From assembly GCA_937951935.1 (NCBI GenBank), contig CALGAM010000144.1, positions 1-42,199 of the forward strand: a DNA stretch of 42,199 bases, in the 5' to 3' direction. Below, piece by piece: positions 26,815 through 34,993 of the stretch. This DNA comes from an uncultured Micromonospora sp. Lineage in GTDB: Bacteria; Actinomycetota; Actinomycetes; Mycobacteriales; Micromonosporaceae. The notes under the pieces were generated by a model that ran no database searches, was not told where the DNA came from, and saw only the letters and a list, made by a program, of their open reading frames with translations. How positions within the stretch are numbered: position 1 is the stretch's first letter; the number at the start of each line of letters is the position of its first letter. Both the position numbers and the translations under genes were made by a program.

Positions 26815-28989
26815 TTACCGAAGCACCACTCGATCCTCACGCGGCGCCGCGGCCGGCGAGACCGGGATCGGCGGCGTCTCGTCCCGGCACAGCTCCGGGA
26901 TACGCCCCCACGGTCCCCACCAGTTGGCCCGGCCGAGCAGCCGCATGGTGGCCGGCACCAGCAGCAGCCGCACGACGGTCGCGTCGAGCGCGATCGCCAC
27001 CACGGTGCCGAGGCCGATCATCTTCATGAAGGTCACACCCGCGAACGTGAACCCGGCGAACACGATGATCAGCAGGACCGCGGCCGAGGTGATGATGCCG
27101 CCGCTGCGCTGCAGACCCGCCGCGATGGCGTGCCGGGTGTCGCCCGTGCGCTCCCACTCCTCGCGGATGCGGGCGAGCAGGAACACCTCGTAGTCCAGCG
27201 ACAGGCCGAAGAGCAGTGTGGCGATCAGGAGGAGCTGGTTGGCCTCCAGCTCGTTCGTCGGCGTGAAGCCGAGCACGCCGGAGAGGTGTCCGTCCTGGAA
27301 CACCCACACGATGGCGCCCAGGGCCGCCGCGATCGAGATCGCGTTCATCACCACGGCCTTGAACGGCAGCACCACCGAGCGGAACGACACGAACAGGATG
27401 ACCAGCATGACGCCGACCACCGCCAACGCCATCCACGGCAGCCGGCTGCCGAGGCTGTCCAGGCGGTCCACCAGCGCCGCGGGACGGCCCGTGACCAGGA
27501 CCTCGCTGCCACCCGGCTCGGGCAGCGCCCGGATGTCGGCGACCAGCTGGCGTGCCTCCCTGGAGCTGGGCTCCACGTCGTAGACCACCTCGACCAGGGC
27601 CGAGCCGCCCCGTTCGGCCGCCACCCGTGCCTCGGTGACGTGCGGCAGCCCGCGGATGCCCGCGGCGACCGTGTTCGCCGCCTCCGCACCGCCGCCGGAG
27701 ACCAGCACCCGCAGGTGGTCCGTACCCGGGTCGGCGAAGTCCGCGCTGATCCGGTCGGCCACCTCACGGCTGGCCGCCGAGGCGGGCAGCACCCGCTCGT
27801 CCGCACTGCCGAACCGGACGTGCGTCACCGGCAGCGCGATCACGGCCAGCAGCACCAGCGAGCCGACGATGTAGAGCACCGGGCGGCGCATGACGCTGCG
27901 CCCCAGCCGGGCGAAGACGCCCTCGGAGTCGTCGGCCACGACCGCCTGCCGCCGGCGTGCGCCGGGCAGCGGCACGCGCCAGCGGTTCACCCGGTGCCCG
28001 AGCAGGGCCAGCAGCGCCGGCAGCACGGTCACCGCGCTCGCCACCGCCACCAGCACGGTCGCGATCGCGCCGTAGCCCATCGAGCGGAGGAACTGCTGGG
28101 GGAAGAGGACCAGGCCGGACAGCGCCAGGCAGAGCGTCAGACCGGAGACGGTGACGGTACGGCCGGCGGTGGCGACCGTCCGCCGGATCGCGTCCGGGAC
28201 CTCCCATCCGTCCCGGAGTTCCTCCCGGAACCGGTTGACCACCAGCAGCGCGTAGTCGATACCGAGTCCCAGGCCGAGTAGGGTGATGACGTTGATCGCG
28301 AAGATCGACACGTCGGTGGCGTAGACGATCAGGCGGGTCGCGAGGAAGGCGCCCATGATGGCCATGGTGCCGACGGCGAGCGGCAGCAGGGCCGCCACCG
28401 CGGAGCGGAAGATGAAGATCAGCAGGATGAGCAGGATCGGCAGGGAGACGGTCTCCGCGATGGCCACGTCCTTGGCGACCTGCGAGTTCAGGTCGTCGAA
28501 GACCCCGAGCGGGCCGCCCACCTGGGTGGTGAGGCCCTCCGCCTTGACCAGGTCCCGGATCTCGTCGTACGACTCGATCTTCTCGTCGTCGCCCTTGCCC
28601 GCGAGGTTGACCGCCAGGTAGGTGGCCTTGCGGTCGGACGAGACCAACTGCGGCGCCTGGGTCTCGTAGTACGAGATCACCCGTACCACCTCCGGCCGGT
28701 CGCCCAGCCGGTTGACCACGGACTCCACCGGGCCCCGGAAGCCCGGGTCGTCCACCGTCCGGTTCTCGTCGGAGTACAGGATGATCAGGTCAGGGCTCTG
28801 CGGGCCGAGCTCGTTCTCGATCCGGACCGCGGCGCGCTGCGCCTCGCCCTTCGGGTCGTCGAAGCCGCCGCTGGAAAGCTCGGTGAAGACCGTTGTCCCC
28901 CAGCCACCCGCGACCCCCAGCAGAACGAGCGCGCCGATGAGGATCGGCCAGCGCCATCTGACCGCCATCCGCCCCATGAACTCAAACAT
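26815..28989 (-). CDS. MMPL/RND-family membrane exporter
   Basis: This 724-aa protein has the MMPL layout: one N-terminal TM helix (RWRWPILIGALVLLGVAGG), a large extracytoplasmic domain (about 40-190), five helices, a second outer domain (about 385-510) and a final five-helix block, giving about 12 helices. GLGLGIDYALLVVNRFREEL near residue 250 and the later FGLSLDYEVFLLARIREEW carry the Asp-Tyr pairs of the proton relay of MMPL/HpnN proteins. Such pumps export lipids, siderophores or polyketides. Start ATG 28989 has AAGGAGG eight bases upstream; longer starts to 29061 would overlap the operator. The divergent TetR gene is the likely regulator. It is the best candidate for export of, and self-resistance to, the amino-polyketide (inference). 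Confidence 0.92.
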   Translation of the reverse strand: MFEFMGRMAVRWRWPILIGALVLLGVAGGWGTTVFTELSSGGFDDPKGEAQRAAVRIENELGPQSPDLIILYSDENRTVDDPGFRGPVESVVNRLGDRPEVVRVISYYETQAPQLVSSDRKATYLAVNLAGKGDDEKIESYDEIRDLVKAEGLTTQVGGPLGVFDDLNSQVAKDVAIAETVSLPILLILLIFIFRSAVAALLPLAVGTMAIMGAFLATRLIVYATDVSIFAINVITLLGLGLGIDYALLVVNRFREELRDGWEVPDAIRRTVATAGRTVTVSGLTLCLALSGLVLFPQQFLRSMGYGAIATVLVAVASAVTVLPALLALLGHRVNRWRVPLPGARRRQAVVADDSEGVFARLGRSVMRRPVLYIVGSLVLLAVIALPVTHVRFGSADERVLPASAASREVADRISADFADPGTDHLRVLVSGGGAEAANTVAAGIRGLPHVTEARVAAERGGSALVEVVYDVEPSSREARQLVADIRALPEPGGSEVLVTGRPAALVDRLDSLGSRLPWMALAVVGVMLVILFVSFRSVVLPFKAVVMNAISIAAALGAIVWVFQDGHLSGVLGFTPTNELEANQLLLIATLLFGLSLDYEVFLLARIREEWERTGDTRHAIAAGLQRSGGIITSAAVLLIIVFAGFTFAGVTFMKMIGLGTVVAIALDATVVRLLLVPATMRLLGRANWWGPWGRIPELCRDETPPIPVSPAAAPREDRVVLR

Positions 28990-29030
28990 GACTTGTACCT
29001 CCTTGATGGGTACGCGTAGGCTGAAGGCAG

Positions 29031-29054
29031 TAGCTTGAGCTAACAGCATTAACT
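29031..29054. promoter_or_regulatory. probable TetR operator between MMPL and tetR
   Basis: Two overlapping dyads lie in the AT-rich 119-base divergent gap: TAGCT-TG-AGCTA at 29031-29042, and AGCTAA-CAGCA-TTAACT at 29038-29054 (one mismatch). Position between the two starts suits autorepression and control of the exporter. Confidence 0.5.
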
Positions 29055-29108
29055 GAACCAAGCGGTGATAGCAGATGTCAAGGCAAAAGACGGTGGAGGT
29101 ACGGAGAC

Positions 29109-29882
29109 ATGGCAGCAGCGCTCAGTAGGCGTGATCGTCTTCGCGCGGCTACCGTCGCCGAGATCAAGGAGATCGCGCGGCGCTACCTCGTCGCCGACGG
29201 TCCGTCGGCGATCTCCCTACGGGCGATCGCCCGGGACATGGGCATGAGCGCTCCGTCGCTCTACCGGTACTTCCCGAGCCTGGACACCCTGATCACTGAG
29301 CTGACCGCGGACGCGTACGACAGCGTCCGCAGCGCGATGGAGGTGGCCCGCGACGCGACCCCGGCGGACGACACACTCGGGCGGCTGGTCGCGGTCAGCC
29401 GGGCCTTCCGGCAGTGGGCGGTCGCGCACCCGGCGGAGTTCTCGCTGGCCTTCGGCACGCCACCACCCGGGCGCGACATGACCTACACCAAGCAGCAGAA
29501 ACCTGACGACGGCGCGGCCGACCCGAACCTGCGCGCCATGCAGGCGTGCGGCGAGGCCGGCACCCGGTTCGGCGCGGTCTTCGCGCAGCTGTTCATCGAA
29601 CTGTGGACCCGGCGGCCGTTCCCGACGCCCGCCCGGGAGGAGATCCCGCCGCGGCTGCGCGTCCAGCTCGGCGCGCTGGCCGAGGAGCTGGGCGGCGTAC
29701 TGCCGATGCCCGCCGTGTTCGTCTACCTCTCCTGCTGGACCCAGCTGTACGGGATGGTCGCGCTGGAGGTGTTCGGACACCAGCGTTGGGCGCTCACCGA
29801 CGCGGAGCCGCTGTTCGAGGCGGAACTCGCCGCGATGATCCGGCGGCTCGACCCGCCGGCGGCCGGGTCCGACGGTCGCTGA
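29109..29882 (+). CDS. TetR/AcrR-family regulator of the MMPL exporter
   Basis: This 257-aa regulator has an N-terminal HTH at residues 12-60 (AEIKEIARRYLVADGPSAIS then IARDMGMSAPSLYRYFPSLDTLI) and a larger TetR_C-type ligand domain (WAVAHPAEFSLAFGTP). It is divergent from the MMPL gene with 119 bp between starts, the common arrangement of a repressor and its pump. ATG 29109 has GGAGGTACGGAG upstream. The ligand is probably the exported product or a precursor (inference). Confidence 0.9.
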   Translation: MAAALSRRDRLRAATVAEIKEIARRYLVADGPSAISLRAIARDMGMSAPSLYRYFPSLDTLITELTADAYDSVRSAMEVARDATPADDTLGRLVAVSRAFRQWAVAHPAEFSLAFGTPPPGRDMTYTKQQKPDDGAADPNLRAMQACGEAGTRFGAVFAQLFIELWTRRPFPTPAREEIPPRLRVQLGALAEELGGVLPMPAVFVYLSCWTQLYGMVALEVFGHQRWALTDAEPLFEAELAAMIRRLDPPAAGSDGR

Positions 29883-29973
29883 CGGTCGTGGCGTGACGGT
29901 CGGCCGCCGTGGGACGACGACCCGTCGGTCCACGTCGCCCCACGGGCCGACCGGCCCCGGTCACCGCCGTCCG

Positions 29974-31434
29974 TCACCGCGACCGGGCGAACTGGCCGTG
30001 GAACCCGAACGGGATCGGGTGGGGTACCGACGCCCGCGCCAGCTCGGTGAACGAGGCACCGTCCAGGACCAGCAGGAACGACCGGTGCGCCGAGGCGTCG
30101 AGGACGACCGAGAGCACCACGCCGTCGTCCTCCCGCTCAGCCCCGGGTCGGGGGACGAAGACCGGCTCGCCCGGGTAGCAGCGGGTGCCCCGCCAGATGG
30201 TCGTCTCGGCCCGCTCGCCGTCCGGCCCGCCGGTGTCGAGCTTGACGAGCTGGTTGAAGAAGTCGCGGCCGTCGGTCGTGCCGACCCCGTACGCGTAGCG
30301 GTACGGCCGCCCGTTGTGGGCGCCGTAGTTGATCCGGGGCAGCTCGAACGAGACCTCGGCAAGCCGCCGTACGTCGACCCGCCCCGAGGCGAGGTCGATG
30401 CGGAAGCGGGTCGGCACGGCGATCGGCACCTCCGTGCCCGCGCGCAGCCGGTGCAGGTAGAACGCCTGGACCACCCCGGCGTCGTCGTACCCGCACAGGT
30501 CCATGACGATCGTGTCGCCGTCGTCGTACGCGTTGATGTGGTGGAACGAGAACACCGGCGGTGCCTGGAACTCGCGCACGTCGCCGTTGGCGAGGTCGAT
30601 GACGGCGATGCGGGTGCCCAGTTCGGGGCGCCACCGGTAGTTCTCGATGAACGGTCGACGACGCAGCAGGAACGACAGGGGGTTCACGACGAACGGGAAG
30701 ACCGCCAGCACGCCGTACCGCTCGGTGATGGCGTAGCTGTGCACGTACCCCGGCAGGTCGACGGGGTACGTGCCGATCACCTCGCGCCGCCCGGTGCCGT
30801 CCGGCTGCCGGAACAGGCGGTACTCGCTGCGCTTGGAGAACGCCAGGCCGTAGTTGATGAGGTGGCCGGTACGCGGTTCGATGTGCGGGTGGGCGGTGGT
30901 GACGTGCGCCTGCAGGTTGTCGTCGAACCCGACGACGCCCAGCGTCTCCAGCGTCCGGGGGTCGAACTCGATCGCCAACGGCGCCTCGGTGATGGCCAGC
31001 GACCGGCCCTCCGCCAGCAGAACGTTGACGTTCGCGTTCACGGCGGGCGCCTCGGGCGGGGGTGCGAACCGCGAGAAGAGGCGGCTGAAGATGGAGACGC
31101 ACGGATCGGTGGCGAACTCGCCGTACGCGATCTTGCCCTGCTGCCGGACGGCGCGGTAGTTGGCGGAGTCGAGGAACCGGCCGCGGTAGCTGACCTGCCC
31201 GTTGTGGAAGCCGAAACGGTGCAGCATCGCCTGGCCGTCGAACCAGTGCCGGTACGAGCGCCGCCCGGCGTCCCACAGACCCGGGCCGTTGCGCACCAGC
31301 GTGCCGCTGAGCCACTCCGGAATGGTTCCCTCCACGGGAAGGTCGTCCAAATCAGACTCTTCTGTCGAACTACGCAGTCCGGCGTGGTAGTCGGGAGGCG
31401 AGGTGTCGGCACGGGGAGGGGCGTTGCGGGACAC
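29974..31434 (-). CDS. carotenoid cleavage oxygenase family protein
   Basis: This 486-aa non-haem iron dioxygenase of the RPE65/carotenoid-oxygenase family carries the four iron-ligand His positions: His182 (AHPHIEP), His232 (YVHSYAITERYG), His298 or 299 (FHHINAYDDGD) and His479 near the C-terminus (GFHGQFA). Other landmarks are LVRNGPGLW near the start and the HWFDGQAMLHRF strand. It splits a C=C bond in carotenoids, stilbenes or similar polyenes. GTG 31434 is preferred because AGGAGC lies upstream and the extra 40 residues of the longest frame are not family-like. No phytoene synthase or desaturase is present in the window, so the substrate may be imported from elsewhere in metabolism or be a polyene from the neighbouring PKS (inference). 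Confidence 0.92.
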   Translation of the reverse strand: MSRNAPPRADTSPPDYHAGLRSSTEESDLDDLPVEGTIPEWLSGTLVRNGPGLWDAGRRSYRHWFDGQAMLHRFGFHNGQVSYRGRFLDSANYRAVRQQGKIAYGEFATDPCVSIFSRLFSRFAPPPEAPAVNANVNVLLAEGRSLAITEAPLAIEFDPRTLETLGVVGFDDNLQAHVTTAHPHIEPRTGHLINYGLAFSKRSEYRLFRQPDGTGRREVIGTYPVDLPGYVHSYAITERYGVLAVFPFVVNPLSFLLRRRPFIENYRWRPELGTRIAVIDLANGDVREFQAPPVFSFHHINAYDDGDTIVMDLCGYDDAGVVQAFYLHRLRAGTEVPIAVPTRFRIDLASGRVDVRRLAEVSFELPRINYGAHNGRPYRYAYGVGTTDGRDFFNQLVKLDTGGPDGERAETTIWRGTRCYPGEPVFVPRPGAEREDDGVVLSVVLDASAHRSFLLVLDGASFTELARASVPHPIPFGFHGQFARSR

Positions 31435-31496
31435 AGGCTTGCTCCTACCTATGAAGATCGATACGACTGGATGGAGGTGATCGGCCGGTCGATGTA

Positions 31497-31528
31497 TGTA
31501 CAACGTACACAAGAAAGGAGTACGTTGT
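31497..31528. promoter_or_regulatory. inverted repeats upstream of the carotenoid oxygenase and sigma genes
   Basis: ACAACGTAC (31500-31508) and GTACGTTGT (31520-31528) form a perfect 9-bp inverted repeat with an 11-base spacer. The left copy is also inside a dyad TGTAC-AAC-GTACA (31497-31509). The region is AT-rich against its surroundings. It is a strong operator candidate between divergent genes. Confidence 0.6.
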
Positions 31529-31637
31529 TCTCCAAACCAACATGTGTTAGGCAACAGTTACACAGTTAGCTGGAGCTGACGGGCGCTAGTCTAGCGGACG
31601 TCGCAAACGATCGGGCCCGATGCACGGGGGGAACCAG

Positions 31638-32258
31638 GTGGCAGTCCATCACACGACCCATGCGCGAGCTCAGTTCGTCGAACCCCGCCAGAGCGCGCCG
31701 CTCGGCAGCGCCGGCCGAGCCACCCGCACCCTCGAACTGGTGCAGCGATGCCGGGCCGGCGAGGAGGCCGCCTGGCGGGAGCTGATCACCCTCTTCACAC
31801 CGGTGGTCTGGACGGTGGCCCGCTCGATGGGCCTGCGGCACGCCGAGTGCGAGGACACCTGCCAGCTCACCTGGCTGCGCGTGGTGGAGAACCTCTCGTC
31901 GTTGCGCGAGCCCGAACGCCTCGGCAGCTGGCTCGTCACCACCGCGCGCCGCGAGGCGATCAAGGTCCTCGCCCGGTCACGCCGCCTGCTCCCGATCGAC
32001 GACGTCACCACCCTGGCCACGACCACCGACCCACAGCCGAGTCCGGAGGAGACGGCGGTGTCGCGTGCCGAGAACCATCGCCTCCTGAGCGCGGTCAGCC
32101 GACTTCCGCCCGCCCACCAGGCCCTCGTGGGCCTGCTGCTGGCCGACCCGCCGATGAGTTACGACGAGATCAGCGACGCTCTCGCCATGCCCCGCGGCTC
32201 CGTCGGACCGACCCGGCTGCGGATCCTTCGCCGGTTGCGTACCGAGCTCGGAAGGTGA
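31638..32258 (+). CDS. ECF-like RNA polymerase sigma factor
   Basis: This protein of about 206 aa has sigma region 2 (ELITLFTPVVWTVARSMGLR, then CEDTCQLTWLRVVENLSSLR and LGSWLVTTARREAIKVLAR) and region 4 (LPPAHQALVGLLLADPPMSY, DEISDALAMPRGSVGPTRLRILRRLR), with no region 1.1 or 3, so it is of the short ECF type. GTG 31638 has GGGGGGAA upstream and is preferred to ATG 31620, which has no ribosome site. No anti-sigma gene follows. It is divergent from the carotenoid oxygenase gene and may direct its transcription, as ECF factors do for light- or stress-induced carotenoid genes in actinomycetes (inference). Confidence 0.88.
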   Translation: MAVHHTTHARAQFVEPRQSAPLGSAGRATRTLELVQRCRAGEEAAWRELITLFTPVVWTVARSMGLRHAECEDTCQLTWLRVVENLSSLREPERLGSWLVTTARREAIKVLARSRRLLPIDDVTTLATTTDPQPSPEETAVSRAENHRLLSAVSRLPPAHQALVGLLLADPPMSYDEISDALAMPRGSVGPTRLRILRRLRTELGR

Positions 32259-32353
32259 CCGCACCCCGGCGCGCGGCTCAGGTATCCGGGGCCCCGCCGT
32301 CTCGCTCTGTCTAGGTGTAAACCCGGCAGCCAACCAGCCGGACGTACCGGGTC

Positions 32354-32377
32354 CGCGGCCACGTGCCCGTGGCCGCG
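32354..32377 (+). terminator. hairpin after the sigma factor gene
   Basis: Inverted repeat with 10-bp arms (32354-32363, 32368-32377) and a TGCC loop, about 95 bases past the sigma stop codon and before the LuxR-type regulator gene. It has no U-run. Confidence 0.55.
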
Positions 32378-32463
32378 CGTGCGCCCCCCGCCAGACTCGC
32401 GGCCCGCCCCGCCGCACCCCGCGTCCCCATCACTGCCGGATGAGCACCCAATGGGGGAACCAC

Positions 32464-33297
32464 ATGACAGATCTGGTCATCGACGGCGACACCCAGCCCG
32501 CCCCGGAGCAGCCGTACCCGGTCGACCCGGGCAACCAGGACACCGACCGGCTCGGCACGATGCTGCGCCGGGCCCGCGAGCTGCTCGAGGCGGCGATGTC
32601 GGAGAACCGGTGCCCGTTCACGCAGGAGGTGCTGCCCGACGACCGGGCCCTGTGCCACGCGCTGCGACAGGCGCTGGCCCAGGCCCGCTCCACGGTGTAC
32701 TTCGCGGGCGCCGACGCCACCCTCAGCATGGCCCTCGGCCGCGAACGCAACCCGGTCCTGGCGCTGGCGGGCCGCCCGGTCCGGGTACGGCACCTCTACG
32801 GTCCCGCCGCCGTGATGACACCCGCCGGCCGGGACTTCCTGAACGAGCTCCGGCGGGCCGGCGGGCAGGTCCGCATCGCGCCCGCCCGCCGCGAGCTGTC
32901 CATGATCGCCATGCTGGACGGGTCGGTGGCGATCCTGCGTTCTGTCTCGCAGGGCGTACCGACCCGGCTGATGGTGCGTACGCCCGCGCTGCTCGACGCC
33001 CTGGACGCGCTGTTCACCGGCTCGTGGGACACCGCCATCGAGCTGACCGACTACCTCACGTACGCCGACGCGGACCTGGACGACCTCTCCTCGCAGATCC
33101 TGCTCTACCTCAACAGCGGCTGCACGGACGAGGCGGCCGCACGCTGCCTCGGGCTGTCCGTCCGCACCTACCGCCGGCGGGTGGCCGAACTGTTGCGGAC
33201 GTTCAACGCCAACTCGCGCTTCCAGGCCGGCGTACGCGCCGCCGAGCTGGGCCTGCTGGCCTTCCACAGCCGGCCGCCGCGCCGGGTCACCGCCTGA
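32464..33297 (+). CDS. LuxR-type HTH regulator with PLD-like/TrmB-like sensor domain
   Basis: This 277-aa protein ends in a LuxR (GerE-like) HTH at about residues 205-265: LSSQILLYLNSGCTDEAAAR, then CLGLSVRTYRRRVAELLRTFNANSRFQAGVRAA. The N-terminal about 190 residues resemble the effector-binding domain of orphan regulators found in actinomycete biosynthetic clusters (VRHLYGPAAVMTPAGRDFLNEL, VRIAPARRELSMIAMLDGSVAILR), which itself recalls a PLD/TrmB C-terminal fold without catalytic His-Lys. ATG 32464 has GGGGGAA at good spacing; ATG 32440 lacks one. It stands 451 bp upstream of the KAS III/AvrD operon, reads in the same direction and is the best candidate for its pathway-specific activator (inference). 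Confidence 0.88.
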   Translation: MTDLVIDGDTQPAPEQPYPVDPGNQDTDRLGTMLRRARELLEAAMSENRCPFTQEVLPDDRALCHALRQALAQARSTVYFAGADATLSMALGRERNPVLALAGRPVRVRHLYGPAAVMTPAGRDFLNELRRAGGQVRIAPARRELSMIAMLDGSVAILRSVSQGVPTRLMVRTPALLDALDALFTGSWDTAIELTDYLTYADADLDDLSSQILLYLNSGCTDEAAARCLGLSVRTYRRRVAELLRTFNANSRFQAGVRAAELGLLAFHSRPPRRVTA

Positions 33298-33748
33298 CCG
33301 GAACACCGGTCGCGGCGCTCTCCGCCGGCCGCCTGGGTGCCCCGCCCCCGCGACACGGTGGGCGGACCGGGGTCCCCGCGGGTCGTCCGGTCCCCCTCAC
33401 GGCCGCGTGCCCGTCGGAAGCCGGGGCGACCGGTTGGCCGGCCGGTCGTTGCCGACGCACGGCCGCACGTCCGTCCACCTGACCACTGCCCGAGCCCCGC
33501 GAGGTCGGCGTGCCCTGCCCGGGGACGTTCCCGCCCAACCGCACCCGGTGTGGGCCGGTCCGCGCCGCGCAGAGCCCGCACACCCGGCGGCAGATACGCC
33601 GGGCAGCAAGATGCCAGGCGTTCCGGCAGCTTCTTGCCAGGAACACGACGACTCCCATCGATGCCCGTAACGTCGGGGACGGGTTGGTGATCACCCACCC
33701 GGACCGGACGCGAACGGCGACGCTCACCTCGATGAGGAGGCGCTCAGC
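33298..33748. other. 451-base intergenic region upstream of the KAS III/AvrD operon
   Basis: No convincing gene is seen. The region is GC-rich apart from its last 150 bases, which hold the palindrome at 33680-33701 and the ribosome site (GAGGAGG at 33734-33740). The operon promoter is expected here. Confidence 0.5.
33680..33701. promoter_or_regulatory. 22-bp palindrome upstream of the KAS III gene
   Basis: The two 11-base halves (33680-33690 and 33691-33701), centred on GGTGATCACC, are complementary at every position but one. It lies 48 bases before the KAS III start codon. The size and symmetry fit an operator for a dimeric regulator. Confidence 0.55.
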
Positions 33749-34993
33749 ATGATTGCGCTCAGACGTCCACCGGCAACCCATCGATTTGCTCGAATCTACG
33801 GGGTCGGCGCCTACCACCCCCGCCGGGTCGTACCGAACGACGAACTCGCCCCCGGCGCGTCGGCGGACTGGATCCGGCACCTGACCGGGATCAGCCGGCG
33901 GCGCCGGGCCGGCGACACCGAGTCGCTGGTCGAGATGTCCGTCGCCGCGGCGTCCGACGCCCTGGAGGCCGGCGGGATACCGGCCAGGGACGTGCAGTGC
34001 GTGATCGTCGCGTCGGCCACCGGCCCGCACCAGACGCCCACCGTCGCCGCGACGGTCGCGCAGCGGCTCGGGGCCCGCGCGGCCGGCGCCTTCGACATCT
34101 CCACGGCCTGCACCGGCTTCTGCTACGCGCTCGCCGTGGCGGGCGACCTGGTCCGGACGGCGAGCGCCCGCCACGTCGTGGTCATCGGCACCGAGCGGAC
34201 CAGCGACCTGGTGGACCCGGCCGACCCGGAGCAGGCGGGCTACCTGTTCGGCGACGGCACCGGCGCACTGGTGGTCGGCCCGGCGAGCACACCCGGCATC
34301 GGTCCGGTCGCCTGGGGCTGCGACGACGGGTTCGTGCCGGGCCGGCGCCTGTTCCGGTGGGCCGCCGACACACTGGTCGGGGTGGCGCGCCGCAGCCTGG
34401 CGGCGGCCGGCGTCACCGCCGGCGACCTCGACGCCTTCATCCCCCACCAGGCCAACGACCGGCTCATCGACGCCTGGGTACGCGCGTTGGACCTGCCCGA
34501 CCGGGTCACCGTGGCCCGCAGCGTACGCGAACACGGCTGCACGGCGGCGGCGTCCATCCCGCTGGCCATGCACGACCTGCTCAGCACCGGCAGAGCGCGA
34601 CCGGGCGGGCTCGCCCTGCTGCTGGGCTACGGCAGCGGGCTGACGTACGCCGCCCAGGTGGTACGGCTGCCCGCTCCCCCAGCCCGGTCGACGCCGCCCG
34701 GTGGGCATCCGTGGACCGGCGAGGAGCTGCTGCGCCGGGTCGAGGCGGCGGTCGCCGCGGTCGGCGACCCCGGCACGGTCGGCGGCACCGACGCGCCGCG
34801 GGTGCGGTGGGAGACCCGCTTCGACACCGACCTCGGCGGCGACACGCTCTTCCTGGCCGAGGTGGTCGGCGAGCTGGAGGGCGAGCTCGGCATCCGGCTG
34901 CCCGACGAGTCGCTGCACGGCGTACGCACCGCCGGTGACCTGGTCGAACGGGTACGCGAGCAGCTCGCCGCAGAGCAACTGGGGGCGCTGTGA
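33749..34993 (+). CDS. KAS III-like protein fused to a degenerate carrier domain
   Basis: This 414-aa protein is a FabH-type thiolase fold (about 12-308) joined by a Pro-rich linker to a carrier-like domain (about 322-410). Cys121 (ISTACTGFCYAL) and His233 (FIPHQANDRLIDAW) are present. The third triad residue, Asn in the usual GNTSAAS, is Cys264 here (EHGCTAAASIP). The stretch between GDGTGALVVG and GRRLFRW is shorter than in FabH by roughly 25-30 residues. The carrier domain reads DLGGDTLFLAEVVGELEGEL, so the phosphopantetheine Ser is Thr366. It may act as an acyl-transferring rather than decarboxylating enzyme, as other KAS III-like proteins without the full triad do. ATG 33749 has GAGGAGG upstream. 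Its stop overlaps the avrD-like start (GTGA). Confidence 0.88.
   Translation: MIALRRPPATHRFARIYGVGAYHPRRVVPNDELAPGASADWIRHLTGISRRRRAGDTESLVEMSVAAASDALEAGGIPARDVQCVIVASATGPHQTPTVAATVAQRLGARAAGAFDISTACTGFCYALAVAGDLVRTASARHVVVIGTERTSDLVDPADPEQAGYLFGDGTGALVVGPASTPGIGPVAWGCDDGFVPGRRLFRWAADTLVGVARRSLAAAGVTAGDLDAFIPHQANDRLIDAWVRALDLPDRVTVARSVREHGCTAAASIPLAMHDLLSTGRARPGGLALLLGYGSGLTYAAQVVRLPAPPARSTPPGGHPWTGEELLRRVEAAVAAVGDPGTVGGTDAPRVRWETRFDTDLGGDTLFLAEVVGELEGELGIRLPDESLHGVRTAGDLVERVREQLAAEQLGAL

Noticed and set aside
26280..29063. Shared TGAACCAA word in the PKS promoter gap and the MMPL/TetR gap as a common operator
   Set aside because: One shared 8-mer between regions of roughly 200 and 120 bases is expected by chance about once, so it is not evidence of co-regulation.
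31438..31554. Longer N-terminus for the carotenoid oxygenase
   Set aside because: The extra residues are read from the operator-like inverted repeats; GTG 31434 has a ribosome site and a family-like N-terminus.
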